DNA of 64,000 nucleotides from Rhizobium sp. NXC14 (GTDB lineage Bacteria > Pseudomonadota > Alphaproteobacteria > Rhizobiales > Rhizobiaceae). Position numbers and translations under genes: made by a program. The notes under the pieces are model-generated. The model saw only the letters and a program-made list of their open reading frames with translations, was not told the DNA's origin and searched no databases. Positions 36,203-45,007 of the stretch are shown one piece after another (the first letter of the stretch is position 1; each line of letters starts with the position of its first letter). The DNA lies in assembly GCF_002117485.1 (NCBI RefSeq), contig NZ_CP021033.1, forward strand, positions 825,016 to 889,015, written 5' to 3'.

Positions 36203-37060
36203 CTATTGCGCTGGGTCGGGCGGCACTCTGACCACGCGCTCGACCGACGGTGACGTCGTGTTGGTCTCGGGATTGATGCCGATCCGATCGTAGGCTTCGT
36301 TGAAGACGCAAAGGACGTCTGCGCCCCTGCGCAAGATGAACTTGCGGCTGATCGCGTGAACGAGGACGAGATTCTCGTTGACGGACTTGGGGACGAGACT
36401 CTCGGTGCCATCGGAATTTTCCATGTAAATCGCCGGCATTTCCTGGTTTCCGGCAAAGGCGAAGGTGGTCACCTTGCCGTTGTCGTAGACCGCCTGCGGC
36501 TCGAGCGCTTGCGCCCCTTGCGCCGAATAGCGCCAATTGCGCGGTCCATAGGCTTCGTGAAGGGCAAGCACGTGATCGGCCTCACCGGCCTGTGCCGCCT
36601 GCGCGCGGGCGGTCGCCTCCTGTCGGCGCCGCTCCGCTTCATCGGCTGGATAGCGATATTTCAGATAGAAATAGGTGTTCTGCCCGGCCTCGACGCTGCC
36701 GTCACGGACAGTCAGTTCCATTTGGTAGCTGCGGGTCGATCCGTCCCGCCGTGTCGTCACGACCGAGATATTTGTCACCGGCTGGCTTTCGCGGGGTTTC
36801 AGGAACAGTATGTTGCCTGCTGGCGCCACCTCCCACGCGACACTGTTGCCAAGCGCCACATGGGCGACTTCCTCGTCGGCTGCGAACTCGACCTGCACCG
36901 AAGACCGCAGCGTGCCGACAACCTTGGTGATGTTATAGGGTTGATAATCGACGAAGCGGATGCGGCTGTCCTGCGCCGCCCCACGTGGAGTTTCGAGGGC
37001 AACCGCTGCCGATGAAAGGCTGCCGGCCAGGATCAGCGGAAGCAGGAAATAGACTCTCAA
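36203..37060 (-). CDS. virB9: VirB9 outer-membrane complex protein
   Basis: This 285-residue protein starts with a signal peptide (cut near residue 21) and shows VirB9 blocks (SRIRFVDYQPYNITKVVGTLRSSVQVEF in pattern, AWEVAPAGNILFLKP, RKFILRRGADVLCVFNEAYDRIGI). The start is a TTG, supported by GGAGG 7 bases upstream and by overlap with the virB8 stop (TTGA). It forms the VirB7-VirB9-VirB10 outer-membrane ring. Confidence 0.93.
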   Translation of the reverse strand: MRVYFLLPLILAGSLSSAAVALETPRGAAQDSRIRFVDYQPYNITKVVGTLRSSVQVEFAADEEVAHVALGNSVAWEVAPAGNILFLKPRESQPVTNISVVTTRRDGSTRSYQMELTVRDGSVEAGQNTYFYLKYRYPADEAERRRQEATARAQAAQAGEADHVLALHEAYGPRNWRYSAQGAQALEPQAVYDNGKVTTFAFAGNQEMPAIYMENSDGTESLVPKSVNENLVLVHAISRKFILRRGADVLCVFNEAYDRIGINPETNTTSPSVERVVRVPPDPAQ

Positions 37061-37728
37061 TTGATCGCCTCCGGATCGGCGCGATATTCGCTGACGACGA
37101 AGCCGAGGGGATTGATCAGCCGGTCGGTCGAGGACATCGGAGCGTTGGCATAGGAGAAGGTGAGGGTTGCGACCCAGTGCGTGGTGGCCACCTCCTCCCC
37201 GCGAGTAACGGTTCTCGTGTAGCGCACTGATGCCACATTGGCATTGATCAGCGAGATGGAAACGATGTTGACCCGCGAGGTGGCGCTGCGGCCATAGATG
37301 TTCTGCGGGGATTGGGGATTGCTGCCGCGATAGAGAGCGGCAAATCGCGTCTGTTCTGGCTGCGTCGACAGCAAGGCGACAGTGCGAAAATTCTCCTCCG
37401 CTTCACTCCAGGCATACCCCTCGCGAGCACGGACATACTTGGCCGCGAAGTATTTGGTAACGGCTTCGTCGTAGGTGCCGGCCGTCGACGTCAATGCCGA
37501 GACCACGTCGACGATTCCCGTCGAGTTGTCGACCCGCACCACGAAAGGCTCGACGGTTTTCAACGGGGTGAGGCCGGCGATGGCAAATATGGAAGCGCCT
37601 GCAATGATGCCGGCGCAGACTGCCACGAACCACGCAATCCGCGCGGATCGCTCGACCTGCATCATCCGGTCCTGGTCGAAGCGGCGGGCCTTTTCGAAGT
37701 AACTCTTCAAATTGTCCGTGGTAGTCAT
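37057..37728 (-). CDS. virB8: VirB8 inner-membrane assembly protein
   Basis: This 223-residue protein has an N-terminal cytoplasmic stretch, one membrane helix at about residues 31-52 and a periplasmic NTF2-like domain (VDNSTGIVDVVSAL, YVRAREGYAW, FAALYRGSNPQSPQNIYG, THWVATLTFSY). It nucleates the type IV secretion channel. The ATG at 37728 lies 2 bases after the virB7 stop. Confidence 0.93.
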   Translation of the reverse strand: MTTTDNLKSYFEKARRFDQDRMMQVERSARIAWFVAVCAGIIAGASIFAIAGLTPLKTVEPFVVRVDNSTGIVDVVSALTSTAGTYDEAVTKYFAAKYVRAREGYAWSEAEENFRTVALLSTQPEQTRFAALYRGSNPQSPQNIYGRSATSRVNIVSISLINANVASVRYTRTVTRGEEVATTHWVATLTFSYANAPMSSTDRLINPLGFVVSEYRADPEAIN

Positions 37729-37730
37729 GT

Positions 37731-38018
37731 TCACCTGCCCTCGCATGGACGATAAGAGCCAGCGATATCGAACGGAGCAAAGGCAGCGGGTGCGACTGAT
37801 GTCAGCGGATCCTCCACATAGGCGACAGCCAGGCCCGTCGGCTGTGCGGGCAGAGCCCCGGTCGTCGGCTGTTCTGTTCCTCCATTATTCTGCCACTGCC
37901 ACACCGCGCGGTTCAGCGGGCGACGGGAGTAACCATCACATTCGGGCAGAGGATGGGAAATCGAGCCGCAGGCTGTCAGGCCGACGCTCAGGCAAAACGA
38001 TAGAACGATACGGATCAT
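37731..38018 (-). CDS. virB7: VirB7-like lipoprotein
   Basis: This 95-residue protein has a lipobox LTAC with Cys17 after a hydrophobic signal. The position between virB6 and virB8 fits VirB7, which joins VirB9 at the outer membrane, but it is longer than the Agrobacterium VirB7 (about 55 residues), and a second Cys occurs near the C-terminus (SYRPCEGR). Assignment rests on lipobox and gene order. Confidence 0.75.
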   Translation of the reverse strand: MIRIVLSFCLSVGLTACGSISHPLPECDGYSRRPLNRAVWQWQNNGGTEQPTTGALPAQPTGLAVAYVEDPLTSVAPAAFAPFDIAGSYRPCEGR

Positions 38019-38057
38019 CCAAAAAAACCTATCCAGTTGTCTTCTGGGCGGTGGCCG

Positions 38058-38990
38058 TCATTTGGCCCGGCCTGGTGTCAGGCGGCGGCCGGCGGAACGG
38101 GCTCCGCGGCCGACCGCCGTGGCTGAACGGGAAGCGGCCCAGGCGAGCGTGCTCTCATGCGCATCGCGCGCCGCGCCATATCCGTAGGTGAGCGACGCGC
38201 CGCCGGCAGCAAGTGCCGAAGCGATACCGGGCAGTTGATAGAAGACGTAGAGAGCGGCAAGGCAGATGGCGCAGAGCGCAATCGGACGCATCATGACATC
38301 GCTATAGCTTTCGATCGCCGTAAACGTCGTGTCGATACAGGTGATCAGCAGAGAGCCAATCGCAACGACCAGGATCTGCAGGATGACGAAGTTTACGAGC
38401 TGGCCGATCCATGCTTCGGTAAACCGGCGAGTCGACTGGAACATGGCGAGCGCAACGAAGATGGGGCCGATCGCCAGTACGATAGCAAGCGCCAGCCGGG
38501 CATAGAGCGAAACGATATACCCGATCGCCGCCACGATGAAGCTGGCGCCGATGACCATCATGCCGCCGATCCCGGTGACAATATCAATCGGCCACGAGGC
38601 CCGGTGCCATATCTCGTAGGCGCAGTTTTGACCCTTATCGAGCAGGCTGTCGAAAGTCGAAGCGCTCGGTGCCGATCCCGAGTTCAGCGCCTGCGAGATC
38701 TCGCGGGGCAGTGTGTCGAAGAATATGTTGGTGACGTAGGTCTGATAGTCGCTCGCATTCTTGACCAGCATGACGATGATGGCAAGCTTCATTGCCCGGA
38801 AGGCGAATTCGAGGATGGGCTCCTGGACGGATCCGCGGAGAACCAAGTAGCCGTAGAGCACCACATAGAGTGTCAGTGCCGCGGTCAGTGGTCCACTCAC
38901 CCAGCTCGCAATATTCGAGGTGCCCGAGGAAATGAAGTTTTCCAGCGGCGTCTTGAACTGCCCGTCGACGAAGCTGAAGACCTGATACAT
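38058..38990 (-). CDS. virB6: VirB6 polytopic inner-membrane protein
   Basis: This 310-residue protein has several membrane helices (near residues 32-53, 65-85, 140-200 and 240-270) and the VirB6/TrbL layout: FSFVDGQFKTPLENFISSG, WPIDIVTGIGGMMVIGASFIVAAIGYIVSLYARLALAI in pattern. It forms the inner-membrane part of the channel. The start at 38990 follows the eex-like gene stop by 2 bases. Confidence 0.92.
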   Translation of the reverse strand: MYQVFSFVDGQFKTPLENFISSGTSNIASWVSGPLTAALTLYVVLYGYLVLRGSVQEPILEFAFRAMKLAIIVMLVKNASDYQTYVTNIFFDTLPREISQALNSGSAPSASTFDSLLDKGQNCAYEIWHRASWPIDIVTGIGGMMVIGASFIVAAIGYIVSLYARLALAIVLAIGPIFVALAMFQSTRRFTEAWIGQLVNFVILQILVVAIGSLLITCIDTTFTAIESYSDVMMRPIALCAICLAALYVFYQLPGIASALAAGGASLTYGYGAARDAHESTLAWAASRSATAVGRGARSAGRRLTPGRAK

Positions 38991-38992
38991 CG

Positions 38993-39226
38993 TCAGCCTC
39001 CCAACGATTTGCCCATGCGCTCCAGCCGCCGCTTGCCGTCCGCGGCCTCGGCGTTGCGGCAATTTGGGGTGTCGCTGAGCTCGCCCGGATTGTTGCGGCA
39101 CTTGTCGATAATCCGGGCGAGCAGAGCGTCGTCGGCCATGAGCTCACCCACGGTATAAACCCTATCCACTGGTGCAGAGCAGGCCGACAGGAAAAGCACG
39201 GTCACCGCAGAAAGAAACCATTTCAT
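38993..39226 (-). CDS. EexN-like entry-exclusion lipoprotein
   Basis: This 77-residue protein begins with a signal and lipobox LSAC at Cys16 and has further cysteines (KCRNNPGE and NCRNAEA), the pattern of EexN family lipoproteins that block entry of the same plasmid into a host already carrying it. It lies between virB5 and virB6, overlapping the virB5 stop by ATGA. Confidence 0.82.
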   Translation of the reverse strand: MKWFLSAVTVLFLSACSAPVDRVYTVGELMADDALLARIIDKCRNNPGELSDTPNCRNAEAADGKRRLERMGKSLGG

Positions 39227-39924
39227 TTGAGCGCCGCTCCCATCGTATCCATGCGTTTGCGCCAGTCTTCGGCTTTGCGCTGTTCATCGACCTGCACCTG
39301 CGCCTGCTGGACCATCTGCAGTGCCTGCATGCGAAGGACGTCGCTTTGCAGGAAGGCGCTTTCGGCCTGGAGGCGGGCCTGCAGGTCGGCGATGTCCTTG
39401 GCGTCAGCTGCACCGGAGATCTTCTGGCGCAGCTCGTCTATGCCTTCGATGCGTTTGGTCGCGGCATCATAGATCTGCTGACCGAGGCTCATCTGTCCCG
39501 CATTCTGCTTTTGGAGGCGCGACAGCTCCTGCGAATAGAAATCATTGGCTTCAGTGTGATAGCTGGAATTGTCCTGGAGGAATTTCGAGGCGGAGCTACC
39601 GAAGACGCCGCTACCGGTTCCTTTGAACAGCGCCTCAATCGCATTAAAATCTTGTGGGAGCGCCTTGCGGATCGACGGGTCGTTCAAAAGGCTCGCGACG
39701 TCGGCCATGTTGGTGATCTTGTTCAGTGACCCGTACAGCTGCTGAGCCTGCTGGAGCTGCTGGTTCAAGGTGTCGAGCTGGGACTTGAGCTGCGTGATGC
39801 TCTCGATCTGCTTGGCGATCGACGTCTGGTCGATGACGGGAATGCCTTGTGCAGACGCCAGCATTGCCGACGCAAAAAATGCGGCAGATGCAAACAAGGG
39901 CGCCATAGTTCCTGTGCGGCTCAT
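39223..39924 (-). CDS. virB5: VirB5 minor pilus protein
   Basis: This 233-residue protein has a signal peptide (cut near A25) and long helices rich in Gln and Leu (QIESITQLKSQLDTLNQQLQQAQQLYGSLN in pattern), then a C-terminal QARLQAESAFLQSDVLRMQALQMVQQAQ helix, as in VirB5/TrbJ. It caps the pilus tip and contacts the recipient. GGAGG precedes the ATG, which overlaps the virB4 stop. Confidence 0.92.
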   Translation of the reverse strand: MSRTGTMAPLFASAAFFASAMLASAQGIPVIDQTSIAKQIESITQLKSQLDTLNQQLQQAQQLYGSLNKITNMADVASLLNDPSIRKALPQDFNAIEALFKGTGSGVFGSSASKFLQDNSSYHTEANDFYSQELSRLQKQNAGQMSLGQQIYDAATKRIEGIDELRQKISGAADAKDIADLQARLQAESAFLQSDVLRMQALQMVQQAQVQVDEQRKAEDWRKRMDTMGAALK

Positions 39925-42287
39925 GCTGTCCTCCTTCTCTGGTGAAATGCGGCAAGCCAGTCCTCCGGCCAGTCGCCAAGTTCCGATCGGATGGCATCGG
40001 CAAGTTCCACATTGGCTGTCCGGCCCGAGAGAATGGCGAGTTCGTCGTCGAAGCCGTTGAGGTTCAACTCGGCCACCACGCTGTTATGCCCTTGCTTGAC
40101 GATGAACCGGCGGCTCTCGACGGAGAGTTCGCGTGAGACGAGCTCGAACTCGCGTTCGGTCAGCTTGAACCCATCGATATAGTCGGTGCGGTTGCCGCGC
40201 GGGTTGGCCAGGAAAATCTGCGTCGGGCACTGTTCGATGATCGTATGGGCAATCGGCGAGACGATCGCGTCGCGCGGGCTCTGGGTCGCAAACAGCATGA
40301 GACCGTTTTGTTTGCGGATGGTCTTCAGCTTGTTCTGGGCGAGATCGCGAAAACCTTCGTCCTGCAGCGCCTTCCAGAATTCGTCGATGACAATGATGAT
40401 GCGACGCCCATCGATCAGCTGCTCGATGCGATAGAACAGATATGCCATCAAGGGCGTGCGGATTTCCTCGTTATCCAGGAAATCCGTCATGTCGTATCCG
40501 ATGAACTTGGCGCCGACACCGATGTCATCGGCCTCATTGTCGAAGACCCAGCCAAGTGGTCCTCCCCTCTCCCATCTTCTAAGCCGCGAGGCGATTCCTT
40601 CGGGATCGGTGTTGTTGAGGAATGCGCGCAGGGCACCGATGGAGCGACGCTCCATCGGCAGGTCCGCCACTCCGTCAACCGCCGAAGCAATGTCGCGCAG
40701 CTCCGTGATTGATAGTTCACCGGACGCTGATCCGACCAGCCTGGTGATCCAGCCGGTGAGGAATAGCTTGTATTCTGGAGTGAGCTCCTGCGCCTTCAAC
40801 GGCGCGCAGCCGGTGTTGATACCGTTTCTCAGCGGCAAATAATTGCCGCCTGCTGCGCGCACGAAGAGGTCGGCGCCCCGGTCCTTGTCGAAGAGAACCA
40901 TGTGGGGATCATGTTTTTCGAGCTGCGCCAACATGAAGTTCAGGAGCACGGTCTTGCCGGTGCCTGATGGTCCGCAGACAAAGGTATTGCCCAGATCGCT
41001 GTGGTGGAAATTGAAATAGAAGGGAGAGCCCGATGCGGTCTTGAGCATGGCGACCGCCGGTCCCCATTCGTTGCCGTCCTTGCGACCGGTAGGGTAGGAA
41101 TGATACGGCGCAAGAGCGGCGAAGTTGCGAGAGGTGATGGCGCCGGAGCGCGCCCGATAGCGGAAATTCCCAGGCAGCTGCGCCCACCAGGCCGCCTCGA
41201 GCCCCAGGTCCTCGCGAGCGACGACCGCGCCGCCCCCGGTAAGACAAGCGCGAGCTTTCGCCATGTGGTCGGTCAGCTCCTTGACCGAGGGGGCGAAGAC
41301 CGTCAACGCAAGGTGATGTTCTCCCAGAACGAAGCGATTGGATTCGAGCTCGTCCATCGCCGCCCCCAGCTCTTCGATCTGGGTTGCTGCCTTGTCGCCG
41401 GCACTGACCATCTGGTTCTGCTTGCGGCCCACGATCGTGCGGGCGTCGGCTTTCGAGGTGAACGCGAAGGACTGCGTCAGTATGAGTTCAAAGGGGGCCG
41501 TCAGGATGCCGTCGAGCATGCCGCTGCGCGTGGTCGCCGGATATTCCTTGAAGCCGAACATGCCGGCATAGCGGCTTTCTGCCTCGTGACGGATCTCGAC
41601 TGTCTCGCGCCCGAAGATGACCCGATCGGAATAAATCGCCGAGGAAATCCTTCCTTCCGTCAGCGGAACTGGTTCACGCCGCCCTCCGACGATCTGATGG
41701 AGAACTTCGCTGGGTTCGGAGAACAGGATGCCGCCCTGCTCTCGAAGGGTGAGGAGACGTGGCTCGAAGCGCTGCAAGCCGGCCAGCACATCCGCCACCC
41801 GGTCGCGCAAATGCTTCAGGGCATCTTCATCAAGTTCGATACCGGATCGGCGCGCGTTGCGCAGCCGGGAGAGAAGATTGGCTGCCTTTTCGGCAGCGTC
41901 CCGGCCGGGATGCCAGACGAGCACAAGATAGAGGTCATTTCGGAAAAGGTCTTCACCGATCATCCGATCGCGATATTTGGCATTGAGGCCTTCACAGAAG
42001 GGGTTGGCGAAACGTCCCTCGGGATAGGCGTTGTCGCGACGGCGAATGACATGCGTCCAGAGCGCCAACCTTTCGTCGGCGATATTGCGGTAAAGCGTAT
42101 TCAGGCTGCGGTGCAGGCCGTTGAGGTCGCGGATATCGGCGGTCTCAAAGGAAACTCCTTCCAGCGCGATCATGCTCATCAGCGCTCTGGAATCGAGCGC
42201 GATCGTTGCCTCATCGACATGCCTGACATAGGGAATGAAGGTCTCTGCGCCGAGTTCGCGAGACCGGAGAGTCGCGATACTAGGCAA
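39921..42287 (-). CDS. virB4: VirB4 type IV secretion ATPase
   Basis: This 788-residue ATPase has Walker A GPSGTGKT at residues 439-446 and late motifs IIIVIDEFWKALQDEGF and FATQSPRDAI. It energises pilin handling and channel function. The TTG at 42287 gives the usual VirB4 length and has AAAGGGA upstream; the start lies inside the last 8 bases of virB3. A true start elsewhere cannot be excluded. Confidence 0.93.
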   Translation of the reverse strand: MPSIATLRSRELGAETFIPYVRHVDEATIALDSRALMSMIALEGVSFETADIRDLNGLHRSLNTLYRNIADERLALWTHVIRRRDNAYPEGRFANPFCEGLNAKYRDRMIGEDLFRNDLYLVLVWHPGRDAAEKAANLLSRLRNARRSGIELDEDALKHLRDRVADVLAGLQRFEPRLLTLREQGGILFSEPSEVLHQIVGGRREPVPLTEGRISSAIYSDRVIFGRETVEIRHEAESRYAGMFGFKEYPATTRSGMLDGILTAPFELILTQSFAFTSKADARTIVGRKQNQMVSAGDKAATQIEELGAAMDELESNRFVLGEHHLALTVFAPSVKELTDHMAKARACLTGGGAVVAREDLGLEAAWWAQLPGNFRYRARSGAITSRNFAALAPYHSYPTGRKDGNEWGPAVAMLKTASGSPFYFNFHHSDLGNTFVCGPSGTGKTVLLNFMLAQLEKHDPHMVLFDKDRGADLFVRAAGGNYLPLRNGINTGCAPLKAQELTPEYKLFLTGWITRLVGSASGELSITELRDIASAVDGVADLPMERRSIGALRAFLNNTDPEGIASRLRRWERGGPLGWVFDNEADDIGVGAKFIGYDMTDFLDNEEIRTPLMAYLFYRIEQLIDGRRIIIVIDEFWKALQDEGFRDLAQNKLKTIRKQNGLMLFATQSPRDAIVSPIAHTIIEQCPTQIFLANPRGNRTDYIDGFKLTEREFELVSRELSVESRRFIVKQGHNSVVAELNLNGFDDELAILSGRTANVELADAIRSELGDWPEDWLAAFHQRRRTA

Positions 42288-42615
42288 GGCTGAAATCCCT
42301 TTCGTCGTAACGGCGGATGAGCGGCAAGGGGGAGAGGCTGGCGCCGCCCCAATAGGCGGTATTGCGCGATCGCCCCCGGGTCTCGATCCAGGCAATCAGG
42401 ATCCGGAACATATTATGATCGTGCTTGACCAGTGCGCGAAACAGGGCGTGAAAGGCGACGCCAACGAGCGCATAGGCGGTCGATCCTGCGGTGATGTAAA
42501 GAATGGTCGTGAGCGTGATGTTGACGCCCATGGCTTCCATGGTCACGCCGGCGATCATTGCCGGGCGGGTACATGCGAGAAACAACGTATCGTCTTCGAG
42601 GTGCGGGGCGTTCAT
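42280..42615 (-). CDS. virB3: VirB3 inner-membrane protein
   Basis: This 111-residue protein has a VirB3 head (LEDDTLFLACTRPAMIAGVTMEAMGVN) and two membrane helices (near residues 28-50). The ATG at 42615 is preceded in frame by a GTG at 42618. It ends within the virB4 start. Confidence 0.9.
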   Translation of the reverse strand: MNAPHLEDDTLFLACTRPAMIAGVTMEAMGVNITLTTILYITAGSTAYALVGVAFHALFRALVKHDHNMFRILIAWIETRGRSRNTAYWGGASLSPLPLIRRYDERDFSLA

Positions 42616-42623
42616 CACGGCGA

Positions 42624-42923
42624 TCAGCTCCCGACGATGGTGTTGACCAGTTCGGTCGCTCCGAAAATTCCGCCAATGCCGATAATCCAGAAACCTGCGC
42701 GCCTCAGATCCATGTAGCCGAACATCCAGGAAATGCAGATGATGATGACGGCGATGACCGCCAGCAGACGGGCGATATTGCCAGTCAGCATGTCGACAAT
42801 GTTCTGCAGCACGGTTTCAATACCGGCGGCCTGGGCGAAGGCCGGCTCGACCATCAGGGCGACGATCGCGGCCGCCATGAGCGTGGATGTGGCAAGGGGG
42901 CGAAGACGGGGTTTCGAGATCAT
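42624..42923 (-). CDS. virB2: VirB2 major pilin
   Basis: This 99-residue pilin precursor has a cleavable signal (after about residue 30, AFAQ) and two hydrophobic segments (near 50-70 and 75-95), giving a mature protein of about 69 residues. It is the structural subunit of the conjugative pilus. It overlaps the virB1 stop by ATGA. Confidence 0.92.
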   Translation of the reverse strand: MISKPRLRPLATSTLMAAAIVALMVEPAFAQAAGIETVLQNIVDMLTGNIARLLAVIAVIIICISWMFGYMDLRRAGFWIIGIGGIFGATELVNTIVGS

Positions 42924-43591
42924 TCGCTTTGCTCCGATCTATCATTGCGGAAAACGAGAGCCGACGATTGCCGTCGGGAGTTATAAACGTCCCATAACGC
43001 GGCTTCAGCGGCCTGGGCGGTGTGTGGGGCTTGTTTCAGAGGCGCTTGACTCGGCTGATCCTGCGGCGATGGGACTGGCGGGACCTGATCGTCCGTTCCC
43101 GCAATGGAGAGCGAAGCCAGCATTGGCGAGAATCGCCTTATTTCCTGACGCACCTGCTCGTCATACCGAACTATTGCGCCGACCGACGGATCATCGCGAC
43201 CATAATAGGAGCGGAGCATGACGGTCTCGGCTCGAGCCGGATCGTCCCCCACGCGGAGAGCCTTACGATAGTATCGGTCGAGAAGTGTCGCGGTGGCCTT
43301 GAGGCTCAGGCAAGGATCGAAGGCGTCCGCAAGCGACAGATTGAGTTTCTGAAGCGCCTCGATCCCGAGGCCGCCAAGGCCGATCTGGATATCCTGGCGA
43401 TCAGCCATCAGAGACGTGGCCACCTCGATCGCCTCGGATTTCGAAGCCGGCTGGGCGGCAAGTGGCGGGCCGCTGTTGACCCGAATGGCAAGAGGCTGAA
43501 AGCCACTCTCAAGACTGACGACGGCTGCCAGCGTTTCGATCTTGACCATCGGTGCGCAGGCTTGCGCGATATCGATGAATGCAGCGGCCAT
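42920..43591 (-). CDS. virB1: VirB1 lytic transglycosylase
   Basis: This 223-residue protein has the SLT domain with the catalytic Glu in VVSLESGFQP (residue 29-30), then NLSLADAFDPCLSLKATATLLDRYYR and SYYGRDDPSVGAIVRY. It opens the cell wall for channel assembly. The start at 43591 follows the trbM-like stop by 2 bases. It has no clear classical signal peptide, so its export is uncertain. Confidence 0.88.
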   Translation of the reverse strand: MAAAFIDIAQACAPMVKIETLAAVVSLESGFQPLAIRVNSGPPLAAQPASKSEAIEVATSLMADRQDIQIGLGGLGIEALQKLNLSLADAFDPCLSLKATATLLDRYYRKALRVGDDPARAETVMLRSYYGRDDPSVGAIVRYDEQVRQEIRRFSPMLASLSIAGTDDQVPPVPSPQDQPSQAPLKQAPHTAQAAEAALWDVYNSRRQSSALVFRNDRSEQSE

Positions 43592-43593
43592 CG

Positions 43594-44133
43594 TCAGTAC
43601 CACACCCGCTGCGTGGCCGCGCCATCGATGGTGACGTCGATATAGTGAGGCTGCGACCTCACATTCGGGCGCATGATCGGGTAACCCATGCACCGATAGC
43701 GCCCATCCTGATGCTGCCAATGTGGTGACAGTACCGAATTGTAGTAGGTGCCAAAGTTGTCAGCATCATTCGAGCAGAGGGCATTGCTCACCGGTTGCGG
43801 TGACGTCGCCACGCAGGTCACTTGCCTCTCGCGGGAACCGTCTCCTCCCCTCAGCCTGTATCCGGCATCGCAATAGTAGGGTTCATAACCAGGCCGCGAG
43901 CTGTGAAAACCGACGCCGCTGCAGGTCGGGAACGAATGACCTCTGGCAAGCTCCCGCCACAATTTTTGGATCGGCGGCCGGCATTCGCCAAATTGCGTCG
44001 GCCCTCCGGGATTCGAAAGGCACAGGATAACCTTGCATCCCCAATCTTCAGCTTGCGCTTTACTGCCGGAAATAAGATAGGATGGCGTCATGCAGCAGAT
44101 CGCAAGCAATGATTTCAGCAGAAGGCTTTTCAT
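43594..44133 (-). CDS. TrbM/KikA-type conjugal transfer protein
   Basis: This 179-residue secreted protein has a signal (cut near residue 28) and a cysteine-rich TrbM/KikA pattern: EDWGCKVILCLSNPGGPTQFGECRPPIQKLWRELARGHSFPTCSG, split in parts. It is needed in related systems for mating. It is the first gene of the operon, with GAAGGGG upstream. Confidence 0.85.
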   Translation of the reverse strand: MKSLLLKSLLAICCMTPSYLISGSKAQAEDWGCKVILCLSNPGGPTQFGECRPPIQKLWRELARGHSFPTCSGVGFHSSRPGYEPYYCDAGYRLRGGDGSRERQVTCVATSPQPVSNALCSNDADNFGTYYNSVLSPHWQHQDGRYRCMGYPIMRPNVRSQPHYIDVTIDGAATQRVWY

Positions 44134-44234
44134 GGGCAGACCCCTTCGACACGACGATGTTCCATCGCATTCGGGAGAGCTTGCAGAGCTGCCTTCCCGA
44201 ATTCTTACTAACTTATATAACACAGTTAAATGAC
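44134..44234. promoter_or_regulatory. Divergent promoter region of the virB operon
   Basis: About 100 bases separate the trbM-like gene and the divergent winged-helix gene. The middle is AT-rich (AACTTATATAACACAG), with possible -10 boxes on both strands, so the two transcripts start here. A regulator site is likely but I could not define one. Confidence 0.5.
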
Positions 44235-44600
44235 ATGACAAGCGCCCTCAAAAAGCAATGGCAGAACCTTGCCTTCTCCGGACTTATTCTCCATGAGATC
44301 CTCGATCATCCATTGGAGGACGAGACGCCGCAGGCGCGACTGAAACAGGTCGGCATGATGACGATCCTCTACACGATGAGCCAGGCGCATCAGAAGCTAA
44401 CCCTTTCGAACATCATCGAAATTACCGAGCTGACGCGAACTGGCGTCAAGGAAACCGTCGACCTTCTGGTCAAGCGTGGAATGCTGAGCGAGACGATGGT
44501 GAAGAATTCCATGGGCAGGGGAACGGCCCGGCAATTCGAGATCTCGGAGGATCTTTTGAACAAGCTGAGCTCGTTCCGCGTCGGCCAGAAATCGGATTAA
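44235..44600 (+). CDS. Small winged-helix regulator, RctA-like candidate
   Basis: This 121-residue protein has a MarR-like or winged-helix pattern (TLSNIIEITELTRTGVKETVDLLVKRGMLSETMVKNSMGRGTARQFEISEDLL). It is divergent from the virB operon. In Rhizobium etli and meliloti symbiotic plasmids the RctA winged-helix protein represses virB and traA. This gene has the right size and position, but identity to RctA is my inference from memory. Confidence 0.75.
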   Translation: MTSALKKQWQNLAFSGLILHEILDHPLEDETPQARLKQVGMMTILYTMSQAHQKLTLSNIIEITELTRTGVKETVDLLVKRGMLSETMVKNSMGRGTARQFEISEDLLNKLSSFRVGQKSD

Positions 44601-45007
44601 ACTGACTTTCTTCCGCAGGTAACGGGACGCAACGGCGAATCATTCGTCGCCTGATCGTGCTGCTGACCCGGAGAGAAAGGATGGTGGGGCAACCCGCCCC
44701 CGGGCGGGTTCCAGACAGACAATGAAGAGTATCGGAGAAATCAGCATAGCGCCGCCGAAGGCGGGATTTCGGGAATTCTCGCCACGCTAAGGGCGGAACA
44801 AGGGCAGCCGCAGGAGCCTCAGCATAGCGCCCGGCAGGGAGGCGGAACCGACTGCCCCCGCCCGTGCGTTCCTTTTTCCCCGAGAATATTCGCCGCACTT
44901 GTCATCATTATCGCGTGGGAGCCTGGAAAGGGTGATGCAGTTGGCGGAAAAAACAATGACGTCGAGCGGGCTCGGACCGATCGACGTCATTACCTTATGA
45001 GGCGCGC
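44601..45007. other. Intergenic region after the winged-helix gene
   Basis: The 407-base stretch has no gene I can support. A palindrome AACCCGCCC-CC-GGGCGGGTT at 44691-44710 may terminate the winged-helix transcript, though no T run follows. Confidence 0.45.

Noticed and set aside
34956..36293. 445-codon open frame on the plus strand
   Set aside because: Antisense of virB10 and the end of virB9; composition is arginine-rich and not family-like.
41001..42293. 430-codon open frame on the plus strand
   Set aside because: Antisense of virB4. It has no family pattern, and virB4 motifs on the other strand are clear.
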